Under the pieces are notes generated by a model that saw nothing but the letters and a program-made list of their open reading frames with translations, did no database searches and had not been told where the DNA came from. DNA of 64,000 bases from Flammeovirga agarivorans. GTDB taxonomy: Bacteria > Bacteroidota > Bacteroidia > Cytophagales > Flammeovirgaceae. The stretch spans positions 560,318 through 624,317 of the forward strand of contig NZ_JABAIL010000003.1 in assembly GCF_012641475.1 (NCBI RefSeq), written 5' to 3'. Positions 30,756 through 39,888 of the stretch are shown piece by piece (position 1 is the stretch's first letter; each line of letters begins with the position of its first letter). The position numbers were made by a program, and so were the translations under genes.

Positions 30756-33395
30756 TTACTGCATAATTTCTTTATCATAAGCGATATAGTATCCAGCTCC
30801 ATAAGTAGAGCAGTAGTAAACACCTTTCTTATGATAGTCAATTTCTAAGGCATTGATTCTATCCGATTGAATATTACCTGCATTTATCTTTTTCCAAGTT
30901 TTACCACCATCCAATGATCTGTAAATACCTGGGTTCATCATACCCATTGTTCCATCAGAAGGGATAGCAGCAAGAATGATGTTAGGATCATATTTAGCTG
31001 TAGTAACTAAGCTTGCAAATTTATAAGGTAAAACCTGCTTCCAATTGTTATTTGATCTAACCCATACACCACCATTTTTAACTGTACCATCAAAAGTACC
31101 AGCAGTGATATATAGTTTTTTATCCTTTGAGAAATGAATATCATGTACACTTACAATACCTTTTGGTAGGTGAACTTTTTCCCAAGTAGTGCTTTTCTTG
31201 TTTAGCTTATATAGTCCACCGACTTGCTTTTGTGTTCCCATTACAGCAGCATACAACTCACCCTTGTTATGTTCATCGAATTCAATTTTCTGAACATGAC
31301 CATTTTTTGGTAAGCCATTATTAATGACCTCAAAAGTTACTCCTCCATCTTTTGAAGTGTAAATACCAAAGTCTTTAAATTTTCCTCCTTTGAACTTTAC
31401 ATTATGCACTACTCTTTTCTTAGGAATCACAAAGTACAAATGCTCTGTTTCTGTTGGATCGATTCTTAAGTGACTTTGATGAATGATCATATTCAGTGGA
31501 TTACCTAATTTATTAGGATCAAATATTCTTCCTTTAGGAGCCCAATTTTTTCCACCATCTTTTGTCTCCATGAGTTGACCAAAATAGGCTTGTCTAAAAT
31601 GTAAAGCATACATATGGTTAACATCATTTGGGTCGATGGCCATGGTACCCACAGAACATTCTTCGGGCTTTTGTTTATTCGGAATACTGATTTTATATAC
31701 TGCCTGAGCACCTTTTCTTACAAGGTCTCCATCATTTGTTGTTTTGAAAATAGAGTTTTCTCCAGCACAAAGGTAAATGTGATCCTTTATTCTTTCGTCT
31801 TGGATAATTTCCTCACCAGGTAAGTTACTATTACCCGCTCCCACCCAATGGTGATTACCAGGTTTCGTTTCTTGTTCATCATTTTCTAGCCATGTATCAC
31901 CATTATCATTAGAAACACAAACAATCTTTGCAACCTGATACATGATTGTTGAACCGTCTGCGTTAAACTCAGCTACAGCACCTGCTTTTCGATCGTAGGC
32001 ATCTCTTTCTTCCCATTCGTCTTGTCCAATCCAATCAACATTGATTTTGGTAGGGTTATTTCTGGTTTCCCAATTTGCTTTATCTCTACCGTTCCAATCT
32101 TTACCGTTTCTTAGTGTAACATACCAATGCTTACCACCGTCATCTGAACGCCAAAGCATTCCTCCTGGAAAAGTAAACTGAGATTTGTAGTTATTGATCA
32201 CTAATAGGTGATTCGGATTTGTTGGATTGACTCTGATCATACTTACAGAATGCATCAGTTGATCTGGAGCCTTCGGGTACTTTTCTTTCGCCTCCGAGGC
32301 TGTGATGCCAAACCATTTACCTAATGCAAATTTATAATACCCTTTTTGGATGTTAGGGTTTTTAAGAATTGCTTTATTGATTGGCATATCTGAGTTGATA
32401 TTGATCCAAGAATCGCCTTCATCTTCACTTTTGTACACACCGCCATTGTATGCAATCGTATTACCATTTGGAATATACTTTACTAGATCGATGGCATACA
32501 AAATCACTTTCTTAGAGGTCGGATCATAATACATATCCATTGAGCGGATGATATCATTGTCCATTCCATTTTTAACTTTCTGCTTCCATGATTTACCCCC
32601 GTTTTCAGATTTGTATAAACCAAAAGTAGTACCTGCAAATACCGTTTGAGGGCGGGCAGGGTGAACAAAAATTCTAGTGATTTGTGCTCTTGGATCAATG
32701 CCTTTTGGGGTAATGTTTTTCCAAGTTTCCCCTTTGTTAGTGCTCTTCCATATTCTTGCCTGATGTCCATAATCTGGGTTGCCATCATTTCCATGTCCGG
32801 CTTTCCCAACTTTTACTTTTGAACCAAAAACACCATGTGGATGCTTGTTGGTGTGAAAGAAGTGGTTACTGTCTCGAATATTACCAGAACCTGCGTACCA
32901 AACATTGTCATCAGTTGGATCCACTTTGATGGTATTTACATGGATATTCTCAAATTGAGCACTTACCAATTCATTGATTTTCCATGTTTTACCTTTGTCG
33001 AAAGTGAAATAAATATAATTAGCATCTTCAATAGTGCAAATGCCGAAATTCTCATCCTGTCTGGAAAAATCTGGAGCATAGATTTCTACTGGACCTCTTC
33101 TACGCGTTCTGTAAGACGGTCCATCCGGATCCATAATTCCTTCATAGGTTTCTCCTCTGTCTGTTGAGCGGTAAGAGTTACCCATATTGGGCCCTTGGTA
33201 TACAGTGTTAACGTCGGTGGGATGCCAATAAATATGGTAATTATTCCCTGAACCACCGGGACCAAATTGTTGCCAATTTACCGTAGAGATGGACTCAATG
33301 CGTGTATGATCCAGCTTCGAGAAATCTACTGATTCTTGAGCAAAAAGTAGAGAAGCAACCAATAGTAATATATTGGAAAGTAATGTCTTTTTCAT
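30756..33395 (-). CDS. Twin beta-propeller Asp-box protein (GH74/sortilin-like fold), paralogue 3
   Basis: An 879-residue protein with a signal peptide (about 1-19). At least ten Asp-box motifs (S-x-D-x-G-x-T-W, e.g. STDRGETY, SENGGKSW, SDDGGKHW, SNDNGDTW, TKDGGKNW, SLDGGKTW) spread over the whole length suggest two beta-propellers, as in GH74 xyloglucanases and sortilin-type domains. It shares with the two other propeller proteins in this window an N-terminal block QFGPGxSGN, YWHPTD, GPNMGNSYRSTD and a central NSNLPG. Similarity to any characterised enzyme is not evident to me. It is third in an operon after two sulfatases, and a periplasmic location is likely. A glycanase, lyase or binding function is inference. 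Confidence 0.8.
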   Translation of the reverse strand: MKKTLLSNILLLVASLLFAQESVDFSKLDHTRIESISTVNWQQFGPGGSGNNYHIYWHPTDVNTVYQGPNMGNSYRSTDRGETYEGIMDPDGPSYRTRRRGPVEIYAPDFSRQDENFGICTIEDANYIYFTFDKGKTWKINELVSAQFENIHVNTIKVDPTDDNVWYAGSGNIRDSNHFFHTNKHPHGVFGSKVKVGKAGHGNDGNPDYGHQARIWKSTNKGETWKNITPKGIDPRAQITRIFVHPARPQTVFAGTTFGLYKSENGGKSWKQKVKNGMDNDIIRSMDMYYDPTSKKVILYAIDLVKYIPNGNTIAYNGGVYKSEDEGDSWININSDMPINKAILKNPNIQKGYYKFALGKWFGITASEAKEKYPKAPDQLMHSVSMIRVNPTNPNHLLVINNYKSQFTFPGGMLWRSDDGGKHWYVTLRNGKDWNGRDKANWETRNNPTKINVDWIGQDEWEERDAYDRKAGAVAEFNADGSTIMYQVAKIVCVSNDNGDTWLENDEQETKPGNHHWVGAGNSNLPGEEIIQDERIKDHIYLCAGENSIFKTTNDGDLVRKGAQAVYKISIPNKQKPEECSVGTMAIDPNDVNHMYALHFRQAYFGQLMETKDGGKNWAPKGRIFDPNKLGNPLNMIIHQSHLRIDPTETEHLYFVIPKKRVVHNVKFKGGKFKDFGIYTSKDGGVTFEVINNGLPKNGHVQKIEFDEHNKGELYAAVMGTQKQVGGLYKLNKKSTTWEKVHLPKGIVSVHDIHFSKDKKLYITAGTFDGTVKNGGVWVRSNNNWKQVLPYKFASLVTTAKYDPNIILAAIPSDGTMGMMNPGIYRSLDGGKTWKKINAGNIQSDRINALEIDYHKKGVYYCSTYGAGYYIAYDKEIMQ

Positions 33396-33447
33396 TTCAA
33401 AAAAATGCTTTTAGTCTGTTGTTGTATCAATGATTATGTATCACCTA

Positions 33448-33471
33448 GTTTCAAGTCATTTGCATTGAAAC
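33448..33471 (-). other. Small intergenic hairpin in the sulfatase/propeller operon
   Basis: GTTTCAA (33448-33454) pairs with TTGAAAC (33465-33471) around a ten-base loop in the 97-base gap between the sulfatase and the propeller gene. It could separate their expression levels. Confidence 0.35.
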
Positions 33472-33492
33472 AGTGCGAGTAGTCACAATTTT

Positions 33493-35040
33493 TTAATTAA
33501 AGTGATTCTTGGGAGTCTTTCCCTTCATTTGTTCTTCATAAGTGCCTCTTAGGTAAGGCTGTTTATCTTCAATGGAAGAATTTCTGTCGAATAGCACACC
33601 ATATTTTTGATAATCATGATAAGGTACAGCGTTGTCTTTCAATTGCTTTACTTGAGCATCGTACAAAGTCCTCATCTTGTTTAATTGCTTTTTGTATTTT
33701 TTTTCAGAAATCACATTGGTCATTTCTAAGCGATCTTTTCCAATATAATATAGTTCTTCAGTAGGTTGCATTCTTTCGTCTTCATACTGCCAATAGATGT
33801 ATTTCCAATCTTTTGTCACTACTGCCATTTCTTGAATTTCATCATTTCCAAAGAAGTTCATTAAAGGAATATGGTCTCTTTTAATTCCCTTTTTCTTTTG
33901 CATCAATGGAATAAGGTTTTCTCCATCAATATGGTTGGGTACTGTTATTCCTGCCATAGTTAGAATAGTAGGGGCTATATCAATACTTGAGGTAATGGTC
34001 TCTCTTTTTCCACCTTTTGAGGTCATTCTTGGATCATAAATGAGCAATGGAGATTTTGATGGTTCTTCATAAGGAAGTACTTTTCCTCCTAAGTTATGAG
34101 CACCACAGCTATATCCATTATCACCTGCATAGATAATGATGGTATTATCATCTACACCAAGTTCTTCTAAAGATTTACGGATCATACCAATTGCATAATC
34201 CACACCATGTATAAGTTGGTTATAACGTTTGATGGCCTCTTGGTAGTTTTCTTCAGTATCTCTCCAAAACTCATATTGTTTGTATTGTCTCCCTGTTTTT
34301 GCCTGAGGAGCAATATGAGTGGCATTTTCAGCACCATAGTTAGCAGGTTTTTTATAGGTTTTACCTTCATATACTGCATCAAAATATACATCAGGTGTAA
34401 AAGGTAAATGTGGAGCCTTAAAGCTAATAGACATACAAAAAGGCTTGCCTGAATCTTTTGCTTCAAGAATAAAATCATGTGCCCAAGCAGCGTAAGCCCT
34501 TGTACTGTGAGGATATTTATCCGCGTATTTTTTTAGGTATTTATTTCTTCCTGTTTGATATTTGGTTTGACCTAATCCACCTGCCCATACATCAAACTCG
34601 TCTACAGGAAGTACATCCCATGTTTTATCAGAAGGATCTGTTCCATCAGACACTGCGAAACCAAATTTTCCGGCAAAACCTGTAAAGTAACCGGCATCTT
34701 TTAGCAGCATAGGAAAAGATTGTTGGAAGGTAGCTTTTTTCATTGGCCCGTGTTCAAAATTACAACCAGTTTTGTATTCAAACATGCCTGTCATATAAAT
34801 GGCTCTACTTGCCATACAGATAGAAGTGGTGTTGTAGTGGTTCATAAACTGAACACCTGTTTCGGCCAACTTATCCATATTTGGTGTAACTACCTGATCA
34901 TTTCCATAACAGCCTGTAGCGATACTAGTATGATCGTCAGATAGAAGAAAAATGATATTTGGACGTTGGTCTTCTTGAGCAGATAGTGTCCCTATCGTAC
35001 CAAAAAAAATGACCCATTGAAGTATATATTTTAGTTTCAT
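33493..35040 (-). CDS. Sulfatase (family S1), CMASR motif
   Basis: A 515-residue protein with a signal peptide (about 1-21). Motifs: PNIIFLLSDDHTSIATGCYGN, CMASRAIYMTG with Cys75 (CxAxR type), FAGKFGFAV, SFKAPHLPF, and IYAGDNGYSCGAHNLGGK. The C-terminal DFIPLMNFFGNDEIQ-like region and the KDWKYIYWQYEDERM segment are normal for this fold. It starts three bases after the previous sulfatase gene, so the two are certainly co-transcribed and probably act on the same substrate. Substrate position unknown. Confidence 0.92.
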   Translation of the reverse strand: MKLKYILQWVIFFGTIGTLSAQEDQRPNIIFLLSDDHTSIATGCYGNDQVVTPNMDKLAETGVQFMNHYNTTSICMASRAIYMTGMFEYKTGCNFEHGPMKKATFQQSFPMLLKDAGYFTGFAGKFGFAVSDGTDPSDKTWDVLPVDEFDVWAGGLGQTKYQTGRNKYLKKYADKYPHSTRAYAAWAHDFILEAKDSGKPFCMSISFKAPHLPFTPDVYFDAVYEGKTYKKPANYGAENATHIAPQAKTGRQYKQYEFWRDTEENYQEAIKRYNQLIHGVDYAIGMIRKSLEELGVDDNTIIIYAGDNGYSCGAHNLGGKVLPYEEPSKSPLLIYDPRMTSKGGKRETITSSIDIAPTILTMAGITVPNHIDGENLIPLMQKKKGIKRDHIPLMNFFGNDEIQEMAVVTKDWKYIYWQYEDERMQPTEELYYIGKDRLEMTNVISEKKYKKQLNKMRTLYDAQVKQLKDNAVPYHDYQKYGVLFDRNSSIEDKQPYLRGTYEEQMKGKTPKNHFN

Positions 35041-35043
35041 TGC

Positions 35044-36870
35044 TTATTTCTCTTTTGATATGTAAACATAAAATGCAGAAATGTCTTTGTTGTCTTCATC
35101 GGTAAATTTCCCTACCAATCTAGCTTTTCCCTCATTTAGGTATACTCGAAATGAAGTTCCTTTTGAAGACATATCGACATCCTGATACACTCTTAATGCA
35201 TCAATTTCTAGCATCGCTTTTTTAAGTGGTATCACTCTTCCTTCTGGGCGAGCAATATACCAAGGTTTTGTTATCCCTAAAGCCTCTACTTTTGAATCAA
35301 ACTGCAAATCAGCTTCTTTAGGCCAACGAGCTAAAGTGACTGTATAATATCCTTCTTGTTGTATATCGATTGTCCAAAAGCCATCATCTGTTAGAGCTGG
35401 CTTTTTACCACTCAAAGGATCTCTAATTAAGTCTTGATTCCATGCTAGAGGTTTATCAGAATGGATATCATGTACTGTTAATGCGGTTTCATCGATGCCA
35501 TCTACACCCACCTTATAATATTCAAATTTACTGAAGTCTTTGGAAACATGCTCCCACCATTTTTCATAAGCATTTCTCATTTCCTTTACTTTTTCTGGAT
35601 GCGATGAAGCGATATCATTTTCTTGCCCTACGTCCTCTCTGATATTGTACAATTCCTTTCCGTTGATGAGTCGCCAATCATTATCCATGACAGCACTAAG
35701 TTTCCATTTAACGGGATGCTGTGTTTTATTCTTATCCAATACAGCATATCGATTTGGCCAGTTCTTTCCTTCCCCAAAAATTAAAGGAGAGACTGTTTTT
35801 CCATCGTATTGAGTTTCTTTTGGCTGTTCTAAATCACAAAGGTCGATGAGAGTAGGAAGAACATCATAACTCATGACCAATTGATCAATGGATTTTCCTT
35901 TTTTCAACTTTCCATTTTTCCAATACATAAAAAATGGAACTCTGTGTCCTCCATCGTATTGAGAGCTTTTCAATCCCCTCATATTGGCATTAAAACCGTA
36001 TTCTTTTCCTTTGATATTTCTCCAACCATATTGGGATCCATTATCTGTAGTAAAGATCAGGATAGTATTATCTATAAGTTTTAATTCCTTGAGTTTCTTT
36101 TCTAATCTTGTAATATTATCGTCGATGTTCGTGATCATCCCATAATATGCCTTTTGAAAATCTAATAGCTCTTCTTCGTCTTTATATAGATTATAGTATT
36201 CTTCTGGTACATTTAGTGGGCCATGTGGAGCATTGGTGGAAAGATAAAGAAAGAAAGGTTGATCTTTTTTCTCTTCAATATATTTCATTGCTTCATCGAA
36301 GAACACATCAGTACAATACCCTTCAAATTGTTCTGGTTTTCCATTTCTTAAGTACACATCATCAAAGTAATCATTATCCCAGAAATCGGGAGTTTGTCCG
36401 ATACCACCTGCACTGTGATATAATGCTGTTTCAAAACCTCTATTTTCTGGTAAATAAGGGTAAGCATCTCCTAAATGCCATTTACCAAATAAGGCTGTAG
36501 CATATCCATTATCTTGGAACACTTGAGGCATAGCTGTAAACTTTTCTCTCAATAAGTTACAACCGGCAATCGTATGCCAAACACCTGCTCTGTGGCCTTC
36601 CATACCTGTCATTAATGCAGATCTTGATGGAGCACATGTGGAACCTGCATGAAAGTTATCAAAGGCAACACCTTGGTTTCTTAGCCTATCCATCGCTGGA
36701 GTTTTGATAATTTTATTTCCATGAGCGGCAATATCACCATACCCTTGATCGTCGGTTATAATTATAATAACATTTGGTTTGTTTGTTGGTTTTTTATCAT
36801 CTGACTGAGCGTTTTGATGGAAAGCCATAAAAGCAATCAAGCCAAATAGAAATTTATTCCATTTTTTCAT
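35044..36870 (-). CDS. Sulfatase (family S1) with extra C-terminal domain, CAPSR motif
   Basis: A 608-residue protein with a signal peptide (about 1-23). Motifs: PNVIIIITDDQGYGDIAAHGN, CAPSRSALMTG with Cys79, ALFGKWHLGD, STNAPHGPLN, and IFTTDNGSQYGW. After the usual fold ends (about residue 460) there is a further 140-residue beta-rich part (GFWTIDIQQEGYYTVTLARWPKEADLQFDS) that looks like an accessory beta-sandwich found in arylsulfatases of this type. It is the first gene of the minus-strand operon sulfatase - sulfatase - propeller protein; its upstream region carries a candidate operator. Confidence 0.92.
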   Translation of the reverse strand: MKKWNKFLFGLIAFMAFHQNAQSDDKKPTNKPNVIIIITDDQGYGDIAAHGNKIIKTPAMDRLRNQGVAFDNFHAGSTCAPSRSALMTGMEGHRAGVWHTIAGCNLLREKFTAMPQVFQDNGYATALFGKWHLGDAYPYLPENRGFETALYHSAGGIGQTPDFWDNDYFDDVYLRNGKPEQFEGYCTDVFFDEAMKYIEEKKDQPFFLYLSTNAPHGPLNVPEEYYNLYKDEEELLDFQKAYYGMITNIDDNITRLEKKLKELKLIDNTILIFTTDNGSQYGWRNIKGKEYGFNANMRGLKSSQYDGGHRVPFFMYWKNGKLKKGKSIDQLVMSYDVLPTLIDLCDLEQPKETQYDGKTVSPLIFGEGKNWPNRYAVLDKNKTQHPVKWKLSAVMDNDWRLINGKELYNIREDVGQENDIASSHPEKVKEMRNAYEKWWEHVSKDFSKFEYYKVGVDGIDETALTVHDIHSDKPLAWNQDLIRDPLSGKKPALTDDGFWTIDIQQEGYYTVTLARWPKEADLQFDSKVEALGITKPWYIARPEGRVIPLKKAMLEIDALRVYQDVDMSSKGTSFRVYLNEGKARLVGKFTDEDNKDISAFYVYISKEK

Positions 36871-36974
36871 TCAACATTTCATTTCAATGGTTCGAAGAAT
36901 AATAATCTATGTTGGCAAGGTAGTGTGAGAATAACACCTTAAACCTATTCACTATTGCTAGAAATAACCGATTA

Positions 36975-37025
36975 ATTTTATTACCTCCTAATTTTTAGTT
37001 TTTACACCCTTTTTTAGTTCGAAAA
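36975..37025 (-). promoter_or_regulatory. Candidate operator upstream of the minus-strand sulfatase operon
   Basis: On the minus strand, GGGTGTAAA (37002-37010) is followed by AAAAATTAGGAGGTAAT (36979-36995), resembling the strings AAAAAATGGGGGTGGTAAAT upstream of susC and AAAAAATGGGGATAAAT upstream of the HTCS gene. It lies about 110-140 bases before the sulfatase start, a plausible site for HTCS binding. Confidence 0.35.
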
Positions 37026-37120
37026 ACCATCCTAAACGTAGCTATTTATATGATTTTTTACTTCTTATCGCTTCTTTTGTAATCGTAATACCATCTTTTT
37101 GATATCTTCCATTTAAGAAA

Positions 37121-37561
37121 ATGAAACCAAAATATATTATTAGTTCTTGTTTAGTTGGGGTAAAATGTAGATACAATGCTACTTGTTCTAACACAGTGAA
37201 TTTAGTGGATATGATCGATTCTGGTGAAGCAATCCCTGTTTGCCCAGAGGTGATTGCAGGTTTACCTACACCAAGAGAACCAGTGGAAATACAACAGACA
37301 GATGATGGTTTGAAGGTGACGAGTAAAGAAGGAAACGATTACACTCAACAGTTTCTCTATTCAGCAGAGGAGGTATTAAAAATCTGTAAGGAAAATAACA
37401 TAACAAAAGCAATATTACAGTCGAGAAGTCCTTCATGTGGATTTGGAAAAATCTATGATGGGACTTTCTCAGGAAAGCTAATTGATGGCAATGGGGTAGT
37501 AGCCGATAAGTTGTTTAAGAATGGAATCAATGTGGTGACGGATGAGGAGTTTAAAAAATAA
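37121..37561 (+). CDS. DUF523 family protein, TudS-like
   Basis: A 146-residue cytoplasmic protein covering a whole DUF523 domain. Conserved cysteines are Cys10 and Cys16 (SSCLVGVKCRYN), Cys41 (PVCPEVIAGLPTPR) and Cys106 (SRSPSCG). Members characterised as TudS are thiouracil desulfidases that use a [4Fe-4S] cluster held by three of these cysteines, so this protein may remove sulfur from thiolated pyrimidines. That is family knowledge carried over; the exact substrate here is untested. It is a single gene, convergent with the HxlR gene, with a palindromic hairpin between them. It has no evident link with the glycan locus around it. Confidence 0.88.
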   Translation: MKPKYIISSCLVGVKCRYNATCSNTVNLVDMIDSGEAIPVCPEVIAGLPTPREPVEIQQTDDGLKVTSKEGNDYTQQFLYSAEEVLKICKENNITKAILQSRSPSCGFGKIYDGTFSGKLIDGNGVVADKLFKNGINVVTDEEFKK

Positions 37562-37571
37562 GGCTGAATAT

Positions 37572-37607
37572 ATCACAAACCCATGAATTAATTCATGGTT
37601 TTGTGAT
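37572..37607. terminator. Palindromic bidirectional terminator
   Basis: Two 18-base arms meet at the centre (37572-37589 and 37590-37607) with a single mismatch, between convergent genes; the minus-strand gene ends 28 bases beyond. Confidence 0.65.
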
Positions 37608-37634
37608 TGTGGTAAGTATTCATTAACTTCTATT

Positions 37635-37991
37635 TCATTTCTTCCCAATAATCTTTTTTCGGTGCTCTACCCCCCAATTGTATAATGCTATTATAATATC
37701 TCTACTACTTTCTCCATAAGGTGTAATACGATACCGAATAGTGACTGGTCTTGTATCTATCACCTCTCGCTCAACTAACTGATTAACCTCTAGTTCTTTT
37801 AGTTCCTTTGACAACATTTTGGATGTAATCCCTTTTACAGATTCTTTTAATAGTTTAAAACTACATTCATCATAATACATTAATACGCTGATAATCTGTA
37901 TCTTCCATTTCCCTTGGAAAATATCAAGAGTATCTCTAACAGGCATTAATTTACCTAGACATTCCTTCGGTGTTTTATATCTTTTTTCCAT
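37635..37991 (-). CDS. HxlR family transcriptional regulator
   Basis: The 118-residue protein is a complete HxlR winged helix: it begins KTPKECLGKLMPVRDTLDIFQGKWKIQIISVL with a Cys at residue 11, the position used for redox or electrophile sensing in several HxlR proteins. It continues with the recognition helix GITSKMLSKELKELEVNQLVER and the wing VRYRITPYG-like segment. It is divergent from the haloalkane dehalogenase-like gene; an inverted repeat in between is a likely operator. It probably represses the hydrolase-SDR pair and itself. Confidence 0.9.
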   Translation of the reverse strand: MEKRYKTPKECLGKLMPVRDTLDIFQGKWKIQIISVLMYYDECSFKLLKESVKGITSKMLSKELKELEVNQLVEREVIDTRPVTIRYRITPYGESSRDIIIALYNWGVEHRKKIIGKK

Positions 37992-38014
37992 TATTTAAGA
38001 AAGTTGGTATCCTC

Positions 38015-38041
38015 AAGTATACTAGTATCTTTTGTATACTT
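38015..38041. promoter_or_regulatory. Inverted-repeat operator for the HxlR regulator
   Basis: AAGTATAC (38015-38022) and GTATACTT (38034-38041) are perfect inverted repeats with an 11-base spacer, centred in the 113-base divergent region. Size and symmetry suit a dimeric HxlR protein. Confidence 0.6.
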
Positions 38042-38104
38042 AGTTGCTAAAATAAATCACATCTCCTAGTTTTACAAGCGTAATCAAACATAACCACACA
38101 AAAG

Positions 38105-39094
38105 ATGAATAATCAAATTCAATTTATTCGAACACCTGATGATGCTTTTAAAAACTTAGAAGATTATCCTTATACAGAAAACTATATGGTATTGGAAGGA
38201 GGAGTTAGAATGCATTATGTAGAAGAAGGTAAAGGAAATGAAAAGACAATTTTTCTACTACATGGGCAACCTTCATGGAGCTATTTATATAGACATATGA
38301 TAAAGTATTTTGTTGAAGCAGGTTATCATGTAATAGCTCCAGACTTAATTGGATTTGGGAAATCAGATAAACCTGTTGATCCAAAATATCATACTTATAC
38401 TAATCATGTACTATGGATGTCTGAATTTGTTCAAAACTTAGGGATTAATAATGCAATCTCATTTATGCAAGACTGGGGCGGCTTGATTGGTTTAAGAGTC
38501 TTGGCGGAACAACCTGAATGGTTAAATCGCTTAGTAGTTTCAAATACCGCATTAGCAGAAGTTAAAGGCATAGGTAAATATTTGTATCCGGTTGCCATGA
38601 AATTAATGACAACATTAAGTAGTAATCCAACAATAGAAAAGTTTGCTTCAAATAAAACATTTGGGAACTGGAGTGGATACTTTGCAAAAGCAAAACAACC
38701 CAATATTGGTCTAATAATGCAGATTTTGACAAATAGATCTTTAAGTCAACCAGAAATGAATGCATACAATGCCCCTTTTCTAGATCAACAATTTATGGCA
38801 GGCCCAAGAACAATGCCTCAGATAATAGCAACAGATATCAATGAGGTCAATGACGCGTGGAAGAAATTAAAAAAATGGGAGAAACCCGTATTGACTCTAT
38901 TCAGTGATAATGATCCTTTTTTAGCAGGAAAAGGATATGATACTCAGTTTCAAACCAATTTTAAAGGTGCAAAAGGTCAGCCACATATCACTATTTCTAA
39001 TGCTTCACATTTTTTACAAGAGGATCAAGCTAAGGTATTAGTAGAGAACATATTGAATTGGGAAGAAGTCTTGCAGACTCATTCAATTTTATAA
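38105..39094 (+). CDS. Haloalkane dehalogenase-like alpha/beta hydrolase
   Basis: The 329-residue protein has the haloalkane dehalogenase subfamily I pattern: oxyanion segment FLLHGQPSWSYLYR, PDLIGFGKSDKP, and a nucleophile elbow QDWGGLIG with Asp123 as nucleophile next to the halide-binding Trp124. A catalytic acid is likely at LFSDNDPF, and the base is His302 in NASHFLQED. An Asp nucleophile argues for dehalogenase rather than esterase activity, though some relatives have other roles. There is no signal peptide. It is divergent from the HxlR gene and followed by an SDR gene in the same direction, suggesting a detoxification or volatile-halide pathway. Confidence 0.82.
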   Translation: MNNQIQFIRTPDDAFKNLEDYPYTENYMVLEGGVRMHYVEEGKGNEKTIFLLHGQPSWSYLYRHMIKYFVEAGYHVIAPDLIGFGKSDKPVDPKYHTYTNHVLWMSEFVQNLGINNAISFMQDWGGLIGLRVLAEQPEWLNRLVVSNTALAEVKGIGKYLYPVAMKLMTTLSSNPTIEKFASNKTFGNWSGYFAKAKQPNIGLIMQILTNRSLSQPEMNAYNAPFLDQQFMAGPRTMPQIIATDINEVNDAWKKLKKWEKPVLTLFSDNDPFLAGKGYDTQFQTNFKGAKGQPHITISNASHFLQEDQAKVLVENILNWEEVLQTHSIL

Positions 39095-39169
39095 AACCCC
39101 TTACATCATATATAACATTATGTAAGGAAAATATTCAAATCTATTTATTTAATTTTTAGACATTTATTT

Positions 39170-39796
39170 ATGAAAAAGATGAAAATCGCAGTAATCGGAG
39201 GAACAGGTACAATTGGTTCAGGTATCGTTGAATTATTAAGAAAAGAACATGATGTAATTTCAATTGGTAGGAAAAGTGGTGATTATCAAGTTGACCTATT
39301 AGATACAAATGGTATTAAGAAGATGTTTAATGAAATACAAGGTATTGATGGTATTATTTCTACAGTAGGTGATGGTAGTATGGGCTCATTAAAGGAACTT
39401 GAATTAGAAGCTTTTCATTATTCTCTCAATTCTAAAGTAATTGCAAATGTAAATCTTATTAAGGAAGCTATAAGTCACCTGAAACCTGAAGGTTTTGTAA
39501 TTGTAACTTCTGGTTTAGCAAGTACTTACCCAATTCCAAACGCAAGTGCATTAGCTGTTGCTTGTGCAGCTTTAGAAGCATTTGTAAGGTGTATTACTGT
39601 GGAAGATACAAACGGTGTGAACATCAATGTGGTCAGTCCAGGCTATGTAAAAGAGACAATGGAAAGTATGGGAATGGACAGTACTGAGGGTATTTCAGTA
39701 GCAGAAATTGCAACAATTTATAAAGATATGATTGATAAAAAAGTGAATGGAATGATTGCTAAAGTTCCAGAGTATTTAGCATCTACAAGTATTTAG
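39170..39796 (+). CDS. Short-chain dehydrogenase/reductase lacking the usual Tyr-Lys pair
   Basis: The 208-residue protein begins with a Rossmann strand and glycine motif GGTGTIG (residues 9-15), then ISIGRKSGDYQVDL, where the Arg suits NADP. The active-site region reads VTSGLASTYPIPNASALAVACAALEAFVR: the Ser is present but the standard YxxxK is not in register, as in a known short atypical SDR group. NINVVSPGYVKETM closes the fold. It is probably co-expressed with the dehalogenase-like hydrolase 75 bases upstream under HxlR control. Activity is uncertain because of the altered catalytic residues. Confidence 0.85.
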   Translation: MKKMKIAVIGGTGTIGSGIVELLRKEHDVISIGRKSGDYQVDLLDTNGIKKMFNEIQGIDGIISTVGDGSMGSLKELELEAFHYSLNSKVIANVNLIKEAISHLKPEGFVIVTSGLASTYPIPNASALAVACAALEAFVRCITVEDTNGVNINVVSPGYVKETMESMGMDSTEGISVAEIATIYKDMIDKKVNGMIAKVPEYLASTSI

Positions 39797-39861
39797 TTAT
39801 AACTGACTAAGAATTTGAATTTTTGTGATAGTACAAATGTACAACTTCAATTAATCATTGA

Positions 39862-39888
39862 TCCCACCTCATTTTTTTTGAGGTGGGA
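39862..39888. terminator. Perfect hairpin between convergent SDR and propeller genes
   Basis: Ten-base arms TCCCACCTCA / TGAGGTGGGA enclose a seven-T loop. No T run outside the stem, but its place between convergent stops supports termination or RNA end protection. Confidence 0.65.

Noticed and set aside
30756-33395. Sialidase (GH33) identity for the propeller proteins because of Asp boxes
   Set aside because: There is no FRIP motif or Arg triad, and the length suits two propellers rather than the single six-bladed sialidase fold.
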